From Prorocentrum cordatum (Eukaryota; Sar; Dinophyceae; Prorocentrales; Prorocentraceae), in the NCBI GenBank assembly GCA_963575745.1, contig CAUYUJ010022044.1, positions 65,354 through 129,353 of the forward strand: 64,000 nt of DNA, written 5' to 3'. A model generated the notes under the pieces. It searched no databases. It was not told the origin of the DNA and saw nothing but the letters and a program-made list of their open reading frames with translations. Below, piece by piece: positions 18,935 through 27,935 of the stretch; position 1 is the first letter of the stretch; each line of letters opens with the position of its first letter. A program made the position numbers and the translations under genes.

Positions 18935-20965
18935 ATGTTTGATCCGCCTCGCAAGAAGCTGAGGCTGGCAGAATACGGTCGTCATTCCCACGTGACTGCG
19001 TCGGCACTGAACAAGCTCCTGACGCAAGTCAGGGACCATGGCTTGCCCGACTATTTCTCTTGTAGTAGCCAGAGGAGAGACAAGCAAGATATCGCTTTCG
19101 AATCGACGAGTTTCGGGCCGTTGCTGCAGCCCGTGACTGCTGCAGGTGTCAACGGCAAACCCGTCACGTTCTGGATGCAACATCCGCTGGGGATGCTCGA
19201 GGCAGCGTGTAGAGCCAGCCTGGAGTTCAGGACGCTTCTAAGAGATACGCTTGATAGAGATGGGAATCAGCTTGGTATCATATTTTACTCGGACGAGATC
19301 GTCCCAGGAAATGCGCTGGGGGCACACAATTTCCGAAAGCTTCTCGCGATGTATTGGGGCATAGAAGGCTTCAGATTCCCCATTCTGTCAAACGAAGAAT
19401 CCTGGTTCACAATAACTGGCATGCGGTCTTCGCTGGTCGACCGTCTCCCTGGCGGCGCATCCGAAGCCATGAAGTTGGTGCTGCATTCTTTTTTCGGTCG
19501 GCCCGACGGTAGTGGCAACGACCTCCGACGCGGGGTGGCATTGAGCATAGCTGGTGAGGATGAGCCCCGCCTTGTGTTCGGGTCATTGAAGATTTTGCTA
19601 CAGGACGAACGTGCTCACAAATTTGGGCTGCATCTAAAAGGCGCTGGAGCGCACAAACTGTGCTGCCTCTGCAAGAACGCTTGCTCGTTCAAGTCGTCGT
19701 GGCTTCCCGATTCCACTGGCTTCCTCGTGCCGAGTACGAACGTCGACCTTCGCGATTTCCAGCCCCATACGAAGCAGTCCATCCGAGGCATTCAGCGTCG
19801 GTTGGCAGAGATTGCCGCCACCTGCACCAACGCCGAGCTAGAGGTAAAGCAGACGGAGTTCGGCTTTAACTTCTATCCCACTTCACTCTTGCAAGATGAG
19901 TGGCTCGACGTGGACATGATGCAGGTCTTCGGTTGGGATTGGATGCACATTTACTTTATCACGGGGCTCTTCACAGTGGAGGCTGACAAATGTTTGGAAG
20001 CCTTGGCGTGCAATGGTCTTCCGACTGAGGCGTTCAGAGTGTACCTGAATAAATTTCGGTGGCCAGGTGGGTATTCGCATGGCAAGGACATTGTGCATGG
20101 TAAGAACAACTCGTTTGGTGGCAACGCTTCCGAACAACTCTCGTGCGCTCCCGTGTTCGAGATGTTTCTGCGCGGGGTTGCTGTGCCCAAAGGACTGTGC
20201 CCAGGCGAGGTTGAGTCTGCCTTGCAGCTGTGCCACGTGGTTCGCCTTTTGAGTGTAGTCAACACTGGGGTGGTGGCTGCGTCCACTCTCGGCCAAGCGA
20301 TCGCGCGCCATTTGCAGCTTCATTTAAATTGCTATGGCGAGGAGCTGTGGAGGCCAAAGCATCACTATGCTTTGCATTTGGCTCCACAGATGATCAAGCA
20401 TCATTGTTTACAGAGCACTTTTTTGCAAGAGCGCAAGCATAGAACTTTAAAGATGTTTGCGGACGACAGACACAACACGAAGGCATTCGAGAGAGGACTT
20501 CTCGAAGACGTAACTGTTAGACATCTGTTCGAGCTGCGCAGTTCGCTTGTGAAAGACCAGCTCGTAGGTGCCACCCCTGCTAGCAAGAAGATCAAGGATG
20601 CCATTTTGGCATGCGGCCTGATTGGTTTCCCCACCCAAGGTGCAGAAACTGCTAAGGCTGCGAGGTGCAACAACAGAGTAGTTTGTGTGAATGACGTGGT
20701 TGCGTACTCTGACAGTCAGGGTCGCACTGCGTTTGGCCAGGTTTACTTTCACGCGCGTAGCGCTGGAAGCACAGTGACATGCATATCGAGGTGGCCTGTT
20801 CGGGCGAGGCAGGTGGACCTCGTGCAGTGTGTTGTTTGCAACGACCCGATCCTTGTAGATACGGTGTGCGTGGTCGAGCCTTGTATCTACTGGCCCGTCC
20901 CCGACGGGCAGATCTCTCGAGTTTTGCTCCCAGCGCGTCTGAGGCACACCGAGACGGGTGCCTGA
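18935..20965 (+). CDS. Gene E: DDE transposase-like protein (CACTA/EnSpm-like)
   Basis: A 676-codon intronless frame. ATG at 18,935 is chosen over upstream GTG/TTG because it follows the SL-like relic and opens with MFDPPRKKLRL, a likely nuclear signal. Motifs in order: FYSDEIVPGNALGAHNFRKL near residues 117-136; LLQDERAHK near 221; a Cys pair CCLCKN near 243; FGWDWMHIYF near 333; and ERKHRTLKMF in the last third. The Asp in SDE, the Asp in QDE and the Asp in DWMH, plus the Glu in ERKHR, are candidate catalytic residues. From memory, this motif order resembles CACTA/EnSpm-type transposases multiplied in dinoflagellate genomes, which cut and paste DNA at terminal inverted repeats. The frame is full length without stops, so it may encode an active protein. 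Terminal repeats and target duplication were not identified. Confidence 0.72.
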   Translation: MFDPPRKKLRLAEYGRHSHVTASALNKLLTQVRDHGLPDYFSCSSQRRDKQDIAFESTSFGPLLQPVTAAGVNGKPVTFWMQHPLGMLEAACRASLEFRTLLRDTLDRDGNQLGIIFYSDEIVPGNALGAHNFRKLLAMYWGIEGFRFPILSNEESWFTITGMRSSLVDRLPGGASEAMKLVLHSFFGRPDGSGNDLRRGVALSIAGEDEPRLVFGSLKILLQDERAHKFGLHLKGAGAHKLCCLCKNACSFKSSWLPDSTGFLVPSTNVDLRDFQPHTKQSIRGIQRRLAEIAATCTNAELEVKQTEFGFNFYPTSLLQDEWLDVDMMQVFGWDWMHIYFITGLFTVEADKCLEALACNGLPTEAFRVYLNKFRWPGGYSHGKDIVHGKNNSFGGNASEQLSCAPVFEMFLRGVAVPKGLCPGEVESALQLCHVVRLLSVVNTGVVAASTLGQAIARHLQLHLNCYGEELWRPKHHYALHLAPQMIKHHCLQSTFLQERKHRTLKMFADDRHNTKAFERGLLEDVTVRHLFELRSSLVKDQLVGATPASKKIKDAILACGLIGFPTQGAETAKAARCNNRVVCVNDVVAYSDSQGRTAFGQVYFHARSAGSTVTCISRWPVRARQVDLVQCVVCNDPILVDTVCVVEPCIYWPVPDGQISRVLLPARLRHTETGA

Positions 20966-21660
20966 TGCGCGCAGTGTGGGGGGGAGGACTAACTGGCAAT
21001 CCAGGGATGGGGTCGACTTTTTCAGTGTTTCACAACATGCTTTAGGGGATATTGCATGCGTCGCGCTGCTTGTGGAAAAGCACGTGATTCCTTTGGGCCC
21101 CTGTCACATGCATGTAACATAGTGCGTGGTGTACACAGGCAGCACGGTCATATTATTTAGTGTTATCGCAGTTTTCAGCTCAATGGGCTGCTATATCTTA
21201 GGTTGAGAACAACACGAAACTGACAATATTTACAATCACGCTTTGAAAAAAAACAATGCCGCCTTGAAAAAAACAAGTACATCACTTGAAAAAAAGCCAT
21301 CGCTGCGTTAAAAATCAAATACAACATACAATAAATAAACACACACACATCAAAAAAACGATATCAACATAAATTGTTTCAGCTTTGGTAACCTCCAGAT
21401 CCTAGTTAACATGGTGCTTCCACGACCTACTTACAAGTAGGATCCCGCGCAAGATAGCTATCTCAACGATCCTGGGGACAAGTAGATACAACCACCCCAA
21501 ACACTTAGCAACCACCCAGACGATCCAAGTACCCGATAATTTTTGGAATTCAGACCCTGACCTTCCAGGAGGGCAACACAAATGATAGCACGCGACTTAA
21601 AAACCTAACCCAGAGCTACTACATGTCTTGGTTTTAGGCTGTTTCGTTTCGTTGTTTTAG
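20966..21660. other. AT-rich 3' flank of gene E with CTTGAAAAAAA repeats
   Basis: Composition drops to AT-rich from about 21,140. CTTTGAAAAAAAAC, CCTTGAAAAAAAC and ACTTGAAAAAAAG recur about 21-23 bp apart near 21,240-21,293. These could be subterminal repeats of the element carrying gene E or its 3' UTR. No other gene seen. Confidence 0.5.
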
Positions 21661-21707
21661 GTTTTTAGGCCTCCCGTGCTAAAACATAGCTCTCTGGAAG
21701 GTCAGGG
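21555..21707. repeat. 153-bp foldback element
   Basis: CCCTGACCTTCCAG (21,555-21,568) is the exact reverse complement of 21,694-21,707. Pairing continues imperfectly inward (TAGCACG, TTAAAAACCTAA against TTAGGTTTTTAGG) for about 55 bp per arm. MITE-like, or an end structure of the gene E element. Confidence 0.8.
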
Positions 21708-22250
21708 GAGGCCGCCGGCCTGTGCCGCCGCCATGGGCTCCGCGCCCGCGGCGCCGCAGGCGCCGCAGGCGCCCGGCCGCTGCCCGCCGTCGGGGCCGGA
21801 GCCCGCAGGCGCCACCGCCGCCGCGCCGGGCGCGGGGGCGCCGCCGTGCGCGCGCTCCGCCCCGTGGCTGGCCAGGTCCTCCACGAGAGCAGCAGGGACC
21901 ACTGCCACCAGAACTCCAGAGGGAGGAGGAGGAGGAGGAGGAGGAGGAGGAGGAGGAGGAGGAGGAGGAGGAGGAGGAGGAGGAACAAGAGGAACAGGAG
22001 GAACAGGAGGGAGAGGCCAAAAAAACACACCCTCCCGTGCTGGTGGCACTCCGTTCTGGGCACTCTCTGGGGGCGCGCCCGGAACGGGGTGCCACCAGCT
22101 CGGGGAGGGGGAGCGTCCATCCCCCTAACTCGTGGTGGTGGCTCTTTCTTGTCTGGTGAGTCCTGCAGCAGCTGGGCCACCGCGTCCTGGAGCCCCTCCT
22201 GCCGGGGGGGGCGCGGGGCCCCCAGACGTGCGCGATGCCTGCAGAACTCC
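21702..22250 (-). CDS. Possible minus-strand exon pieces around a GGA tract (low confidence)
   Basis: Two minus-strand pieces look less repetitive than their surroundings: about 21,905-21,720 (VLVAVVPAALVEDLASHG, then Ala/Gly/Pro-rich) and about 22,245-22,162 (PPRQEGLQDAVAQLLQDSP). They flank a (GGA)n microsatellite at 21,918-22,010. No start, stop or firm splice sites identify a gene, and the GC-rich composition alone could produce such frames. Confidence 0.25.
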
Positions 22251-22259
22251 GGGCGGAAA

Positions 22260-23250
22260 GTGTGTGCGGCCGTTTTGGGCCTCGGGGGGCCCTTGCTGGG
22301 CCCTGGGGCACTCCACATGACGACCCGGGATGACTCCGGGAAGTGGTCGGCACTTCTGGGGGCCTCGTGCCGAACGAGTCGCGCGGCGGCGGCCGCGGCG
22401 ACACGCTATATGCCATGCGAGCGCATAGCGTGCCGCTCCGCTCCGCGGGGCGGGAGGCGGGGACAAGCGCTCCGCACGCTGACGCTGGGGGGCCGGGAAG
22501 TGGGTAGCGTGTCGCGTCGAAGCGTGGCGGGCCAGAGCCGGCGGGGCGACGCGCTACTGTGGGGGCAGTGGATAAGGGTCCCTCAGATAAGGAGCCCAGG
22601 GTCTCGAAGCCAGTGAGACTTCACAATCGTGGATTGGCCATGGATATCACCGCCGCCCTCAGCAGATAAGGAACCCTCCAGGGTCTGCAGCCCCCTGGGC
22701 GCATTCCTGAACGAACGCCCCCACCGCATCCCAACGTTCCAGACCCAGAGATCCAGCGTGCCGATCAAAATCAAGACGACTGCTCTTCGGCGTTCTCGGC
22801 CTCTGGGGGCCCTCGCCGGGCCCCGGGGCCGTCCAGGAACGATCGTCGGGGCGACTCGAGAGGAAGCGCCCCGTCCCCGGGGAGGGGTCGCGACGGAGGC
22901 GTGGCTGGGAGAGGTGGGGCAGGGGCAGAGGTGGGGAGTGCGGGGGGCCGACGCGGCAGGGGTGGGGCAGTGGCGGAGAGCGGGGCCGGGAGGGGAGCAG
23001 GCCGGGCACGCCCCCCTGCAGGCGGATCCTGGAAGACAAAGTAGAACGTGGTCAAGAAGTGCTCAGGAGCTGTAGGCAACAGAAATAGTCGAAGCATCGT
23101 CGCCAGACGAGTCTGTTTTGAGGTATTCCTCCTGTAGAGGGGCATGCCCGACGTAAAGCGTAGCGCGAGACGCCCCCTGAAAGGACGGGTGGGTGAGCAC
23201 CTGGCTGGGTCCGCTCCCGAAGCCCACCTTGTGTGAACTCCCCTCCCACG
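22260..23250. other. GC-rich intergenic with dispersed repeats
   Basis: Holds a repeat shared with 28,035-28,140 (GATTGGC.ATGGAT, then AGATAAGGAACCCTCCAGGG, then ACGCCCCCACCG, at 22,630-22,735 here) and a partial family-R fragment at about 22,790-22,860. No gene recognised. Confidence 0.55.
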
Positions 23251-23254
23251 GGGA

Positions 23255-23395
23255 ATCGCGCTGAGCGGCCCTCGGAGGAAGAAAAGGTGAGCGAAGGATT
23301 GCAAAAAAAAACCCTTCGCAATCCTTCGTTGCGGGTTTTTTTGCAATCCTTCGTTGCGCTGAGCGGCCCTCGGAGGAAGAAAAGGCGAGCATCCG
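23255..23395. repeat. Duplicated 37-bp phrase with internal foldback
   Basis: GCGCTGAGCGGCCCTCGGAG-GAAGAAAAGG.GAGC occurs at about 23,258 and again at about 23,355. Between them GCGAAGGATTGCAAAAAAAA is answered by TTTTTTTGCAATCCTTCG, so the stretch can fold back. Confidence 0.75.
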
Positions 23396-23699
23396 GCTGG
23401 GTCCGCTCCCTGACCCCACTCTGGGATGAGCCCCGCCTCTGCTGGGGCGAGAATCGGAGGTGAGGGGGTGAGATCGCAGTGAAACGGAGAGCTCCCCACT
23501 GGGAAATCGGTTTCGGCTTCGTGTCGTCGTGCGTGCGGGCGAGGCGAAGCTACGTGGGCCGGCGAAAGGAATGAACCCTCCTCTGGCTAGGGCGCTGCTG
23601 GGCCAAAAAATCGCCACCCCCCAAGATGTCCGGCGTTGGCCAGGGGCGTCCCGTCGGTGTCCCGCCGGTGTCCCGCTGGTGTCCCGTCGGTGCCCGGTA

Positions 23700-24125
23700 G
23701 TGAGACTGATAGTGAGATCGATAGAGAGACCGACAGTGAGATCGATAGTTAGATCGATAGTTAGATCGATCGTGAGATCGGCAGTGCGATCGACAGTGAG
23801 ATGAATAAGGAGATCGATAGTGAGATCGATAGTGCGATCGATAGTCAGACCCATCGTAAGATCGATAGTGAGATCGATAGTGACATTAATACTGGGATCG
23901 GCAGTGAGATCGATGGTGATATCGACAGTCGGATCGATAGTGAGATCGATTATGAGATCGATAATGGGATCTATTGTGAGATCGATCGTGATATCGGTTC
24001 TGATACTGGTAGTGAGTTCGATAGTGAGTTCGATAGTGAGATCGAATGCGAGATCGATTGTGAGATCGATTGTGAGACCGATTGAGTCAGTTCGATGGTC
24101 AAATCGAAAGTCAGATCGATCGAGT
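23700..24125. repeat. AGATCGATAGTG-type minisatellite, locus 2
   Basis: About 35 diverged 12-bp units GAGATCGATAGT. Same motif as 8,880-9,245. Frames through it read as Ile-Asp-Ser-Glu or Arg-Ser-Ile-Val repeats and are artefacts. Confidence 0.95.
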
Positions 24126-24229
24126 GAGACGTTAGTTCCTCTCGAACCTCTTTATTATTCCCCAATCAGAGCTTGCCTCTATAGGGGTCCGAGCGGATTA
24201 AAGGGTTAGGTAGTCTGTGCCGCCGATTG

Positions 24230-24425
24230 CCCGGGTGGCCGGGGCCGGGTGCCCGGGTGCCCGGGGGTGCCCGGGGGTGCCCGGGTGCCCAGGTGTGTGG
24301 CCGATTTCGGTGGCCGGGGCCGGGTGCCCGGGTGCCCGGGGGTGCCCGGGGGTGCCCGGGTGCCCGGGTGCCCAGGGGTGCCCGGGTGCCTGGGGTGCCC
24401 AGAAGTGCCCGGGGGTGCCTAGCCT
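24230..24425. repeat. GTGCCCGGG-type minisatellite
   Basis: Tandem GTGCCCGGG and GGTGCCCGG words, with a larger duplication of GGTGGCCGGGGCCGGGTGCC (about 24,233 and 24,308). Confidence 0.92.
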
Positions 24426-24838
24426 AATAGCCCTATATCCCTATAGCCCAATAGCCCAATCGCCCTATATCTCCATAGCACTATAATCTTATAGCCCTAT
24501 AGCCGTACAGCCCTATAGCCCAATAGCCCAATAGCCCAATAGCCCCATAGCCCCATAGCCCTATAGCCCTATAGCCCTATAGCCCTATAGCCTATAGCCC
24601 TATAGCCCTATAGCCCTATAGCCCTATGATCCTAACGCCCTATAGCCGTATATAGCCCTGTAGCCTTATAGCCCTATAGCCCGAATAGTCTTATAGCCCT
24701 TAGCCCTACAGCCCTATAGCCCTGTAGCCCTATAGCCCCATAGCCCTAAAGGCTTCTTGCCCTAAATCCCTATGGCCACATCGCCCTATAGCCCTATAGC
24801 CCCATAGCCCTAAAGCCTTAAAGCCCCATAGCCCCCCC
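24425..24838. repeat. TATAGCCC octamer satellite
   Basis: About 400 bp of TATAGCCC units with variants (AATAGCCC, CATAGCCC, TACAGCCC). It directly follows the GTGCCCGGG array. It is not the TTTAGGG telomere repeat. The following 24,840-25,090 shows nothing recognisable. Confidence 0.95.
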
Positions 24839-25096
24839 AAAATTCTGATTGGGGTTTTTCTCTGGTATCATTTATCACCCGAAAGGCGGTCGTATAGGTC
24901 ATGTCATGATGCAATTGGCTCAAGATGCGTTCCATGAGTTCTGGAGTACCCAGCGGCCTTCTTTCTGCAGCCCGTGCGGGATATTTGGACATCAAGGACA
25001 TCTGGGACATCTTGGGACGTATCACTATCTATTGGCGACGAGGCCAGGGGGGAAGTGAGACGGGGCGGGCCTTCGCGCCGCCGAATCATGTATTAG

Positions 25097-25305
25097 AGGC
25101 TTCCCAGATGGGGTCCGAGCAGACGGGGTCGGATGATCGTGCCGCATTTTCTTCAATGCACCGGCGGTGCATCCTCGACATCGGCGATGCATCGGCGACG
25201 CCAGCGTGAAGAAAATTGGGCTCCACATCGAGCCGCATCGCCGATGCATCGGCGATGCGGCGTGATCCTCCGAACCCATCTGCTCGGACCCCATCTGGAA
25301 GGCCT
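25097..25305. mobile_element. MITE-like foldback family M1, copy 1
   Basis: Terminal inverted repeats AGGCTTCCCAGATGGGGTCC and AGGCCTTCCAGATGGGGTCC (the right end read in reverse), with pairing continuing for about 50 bp (GAGCAGA.GGG.TCGGA.GATC). The interior holds a perfect 30-bp palindrome at 25,232-25,261 built on GCATCGCCGATGC. No coding capacity, so mobilisation would need a transposase elsewhere. Copy 2 is at 26,139-26,339. Confidence 0.75.
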
Positions 25306-25340
25306 AGATCCAAACATCAAGCGTCTCGGCTACGCGCCCC

Positions 25341-25470
25341 AGACTTCTCGACCACTTCCCTGGGACCGGTTCTCCATCCCGAGCTCTTTTCTTGACGGTC
25401 CTGAGGCCCGGTGAAGGGCTCCGAGGGTCCGAAAACGACGAGAAACCTCCGTCTCGATTGTTTCGCGACG
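25341..25470. repeat. Dispersed repeat family R, copy
   Basis: TTCTCGACCACTTCCCTGGG, ACCGGTTCTCCATCCCGAG, TTGACGGTCCTGAGGCCCGG and the following GAAAACGACGAGAAACC block match 2,280-2,410 and 3,843-3,960. Confidence 0.65.
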
Positions 25471-25699
25471 CCGGATGTCTGGGGAATAATTACGGTGGAG
25501 GTTCTAGATCAGGATGCCTTCGATAAGGAACCCAAGGTCTCGCGACCGATGGGCGGCCAAACGTGGGCCACCCACCTCGCCGTGAAACAACAAGGAGTGC
25601 GCCAGGGTCTGGGCCCCAGGAAGACGTTCCTTATCCAACGCCGCCGCCGTATCATAACCTCCCCGATCCCCAGCGCGTGGAGCTCTACCCTCCCTTCCG

Positions 25700-25792
25700 G
25701 GAGCGCGGAACGCGTCAGCGGTGCGCTGGAGGCGCCGGCAGAAGGGGCCCAGCGCGGATCCAAGAGATCCGCGCGGAGCTCCGAAAGTTTAT
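25700..25792. repeat. Partial copy of foldback family M2
   Basis: GGTGCGCTGGAGGCGCCGGC, GGATCC and the right end CGCGCGGAGCTCCGAAAGTTT resemble the right half of the M2 elements at 27,428-27,577 and 37,843-37,999. Confidence 0.5.
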
Positions 25793-25799
25793 GTCTATG

Positions 25800-25895
25800 C
25801 CATTGTTCTTCTTATTCTTCTTCTTCTTCTTCTCCTCCTTGTCCTTCTCCTTCTCCTCCTTGTCCCTCTACTTCTTCTTCTTCTTCAAGCATAGG
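25800..25895. repeat. (TTC/CTT)n tract
   Basis: Pyrimidine tract of TTCTTC and CTCCTT words about 90 bp long. Confidence 0.85.
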
Positions 25896-26138
25896 AAACC
25901 TCAGGAATCTTCGCAGTTATCATGCACTCTTTCGGGCGGGTGGTAATGGGAGGTGGGGGGTGAAGCAACGGGTCCCGTGTCAGTCACCCCCCATTACCAT
26001 TACCACCCGCCCCAGCATCCCGACGCCGTCGCCGACGCCGACGCCGCCGTCGAACCCCTAATTCTACGAGCCCCAGCACTCCGACGCCGGGACTTTTCTC
26101 GCAACGTGGACCCCATGAACTCTTGCTCCTCTGACAGA

Positions 26139-26339
26139 AGGCTTCCAAATGGGGTCGGAATATCTGGGTTCGGAGGGTCGCGCCGAATCGTCGATGCATC
26201 ACCGATGCACCGACGATGCATCGGCGACGCCGGCGATGCACCGGCGACGTCGGCGTGGAGAGAATCGGCCTCCACATCCAGCCGCATGAGCGCTGCATCG
26301 GCGATGCGGCGCGATCCTCCGACCCCACCTGGGAGGCCT
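26139..26339. mobile_element. MITE-like foldback family M1, copy 2
   Basis: The ends AGGCTTCCAAATGGGGTCGG and, inverted, AGGCCTCCCAGGTGGGGTCGG correspond to copy 1. The interior has the same CGGCGATGCACCGGCGACG and GCCTCCACATCCAGCCGCAT blocks. Its right end touches the candidate exon at 26,347-26,464. Confidence 0.75.
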
Positions 26340-26346
26340 AGATGCG

Positions 26347-26464
26347 ACCCGCGGGCCCCCGGTTCCTCGCCCGCGCCGAGCAGCTCCCGCAGCTCGCGCC
26401 GCTCCTCCGCCGCGCTCTCGGCGCCGCGCCGGGCGGCCTCCGACGAGGCGCGCAGCTGCTCCAC
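26347..26464 (-). CDS. Possible exon, coiled-coil-like (minus strand)
   Basis: On the minus strand, after an acceptor-like CTCCAG, the frame reads VEQLRASSEAARRGAESAAE followed by an Arg/Glu/Leu-rich stretch: a heptad-like, Ala/Glu/Arg-rich helix that is more protein-like than its flanks. It ends near a GCG|GGTCGC candidate donor beside the M1 element. It could belong with the exon-like pieces at 27,700-27,935 and 29,124-29,453, which are also minus strand and coiled-coil-like (inference). Product unknown. Confidence 0.35.
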
Positions 26465-26469
26465 CTGGA

Positions 26470-27425
26470 GGGGCGGCGGGAGGCGGGTCCTGCGCGAGGC
26501 GACGCGTCGCCGCGCCGCTCGTCCTCGACGCGCCCGGGCGGACGCTGCCGACGGCCGCGGCACACCCACGGCAGGCCGTGCGTCCCGCGCCCGGGGGGGC
26601 GGCGCCAGCACCGCGCCACGAGCCCACGGCACGCCCCGCGCCCGAGGCGGCGCGTGCCCGAGGTGACCGCGGTGCCCGCCCCAGGACGTCAGGCCGCGCG
26701 TCGGAGCAAAAGGCGCGGCAAGACCTCAGAGACCCTGCGCGGTGGCTCGCGCGGGCCGTCAGCGCGGCACGGCACACTGGAGACGAGGGCGCCGCCGCGC
26801 GCCTGCGCGCGGGAAACTTGTGTGGCGAGGTCGGCGAAGACGACCCCCGTCTTTTTGCGTTGCCCACCTGCAGCGACGACGAGAAGCGGGTCCTACTCGG
26901 GCGTGCACGGTCTCAGAGATGATACGACCCCAGACATGCTCGCGTCGTGAAAAAATCAGGACGGGAACTTTGCCGCCGTTTTCGGCCCCTGGGGGCCCTT
27001 GCCGGGCCCTTGGGCCGTCAAACAACGACTCGGGATGAAAAGCTGGTCCCAGGGAAAGGATCAGGACTTCCTGCGACGCCTCACTGACAAACAGCCAGAC
27101 GCTCTGTCTGGAAATTGCACTGAAAGCGTTCCAGGATTTCAGTCTCTCGAGCCCGTGCGGAACAACAGGGAATCTTTGAAACCTGGGGAATCTTGGAACG
27201 TATCACTCTCATGACTTTTTACTCCCTGGAATTACGCACACTTGCATAGCGATCTGACGCCAGCGCGGCACGCTGCAATAGAAACGAGGGCGCGCTCAAG
27301 CCTACGCGCGACCCTACGCGCGAAGGTCCGTGCAAACGACCCCGTTTGCTTCCGTCGCCCACCTGCTCCCGGGCCTCCGCCCAGCCCTCCTCCAGCTTCT
27401 TGCAGGGGAACAAAAAGTGGCATAA
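26470..27425. other. GC-rich sequence, no gene chosen
   Basis: 26,470-26,830 is open in several frames by composition only. About 26,760-26,880 and 27,255-27,370 are diverged copies of one another (GCGCGGCAC..CAC..A.A.GAGGGCGC, then TTGC.TCGCCCACCTGC). About 26,955-27,060 matches family R inverted. Confidence 0.4.
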
Positions 27426-27427
27426 AC

Positions 27428-27577
27428 ATAAAAACTCGGAGGTCTGTGCGGAGTTCTCGGATCGGCGCTGGACCCCCCCTTCCCTGGCGCGCGGAGCGCG
27501 CTGGGGCGGCGCCGGAGGCGCCGCCAGGGGGGCCCGGCGGGGATCCGCGAAACCCGCGCTAACCTCCGAGTTTATAT
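27428..27577. mobile_element. MITE-like foldback family M2, copy 1
   Basis: The left end ATAAAAACTCGGAGGTCTGT pairs with the right end read in reverse, ATATAAACTCGGAGGTTAGC, continuing through GCGG and TTC.CGGATC for about 35 bp. A GC-rich core holds GGCGCCGGAGGCGCC. No coding capacity. Confidence 0.7.
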
Positions 27578-27584
27578 ACGGACC

Positions 27585-27670
27585 TCCGAGTTTTTTTTTT
27601 GTCCTTCTTCTTCTTCTTATTATTATTCTTCTTCTTCTTCTATATATATGTATATATATATATATAGATA
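27585..27670. repeat. (CTT)n and (TA)n microsatellites
   Basis: T homopolymer, then CTTCTT and ATTATT triplets, then TATATA up to about 27,667, immediately after M2 copy 1. Confidence 0.9.
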
Positions 27671-27699
27671 TGCATGCTCCTGCCACTCTTCGCTCCCCT

Positions 27700-27935
27700 G
27701 TCTTGGAGGAGGCCGCCAGGCGCCCCAGCTCAGGCTCGAGCACGACGACCCCGCCCTCGGCGCAGCGCTGCACAGCCACGCCGCAGCTCGTGCCCGGCCG
27801 GCTCGCCGGCGGGAGGCCGCCCCCTGCGTAGGCGGCCTGCCCCAGCCGCGCACGCAAGCCGCGGCACTCGTCCTCCAGGCGCTTCGCGCGCGTCTCGTCG
27901 TCGCGGTGGCGCGCGTCCAGCGAGCGCAGCAGCTC
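27700..27935 (-). CDS. Possible exon, coiled-coil-like (minus strand)
   Basis: After the acceptor-like TCTGAAG, the minus strand reads ELLRSLDARHRDDETRAKRL followed by EDECRGLRARLGQAAY, a charged amphipathic helix, then a Gly/Ala-rich linker and VVVLEPELGRLAASSK. Composition is protein-like compared with the simple repeats around it. No partner domain is recognised and the donor end is unclear. Lies between M2 copy 1 and the repeat at 28,035-28,140. Confidence 0.42.

Noticed and set aside
24425-24838. TATAGCCC array considered as telomere
   Set aside because: Not a TTTAGGG-type unit, internal to the contig, irregular variants.
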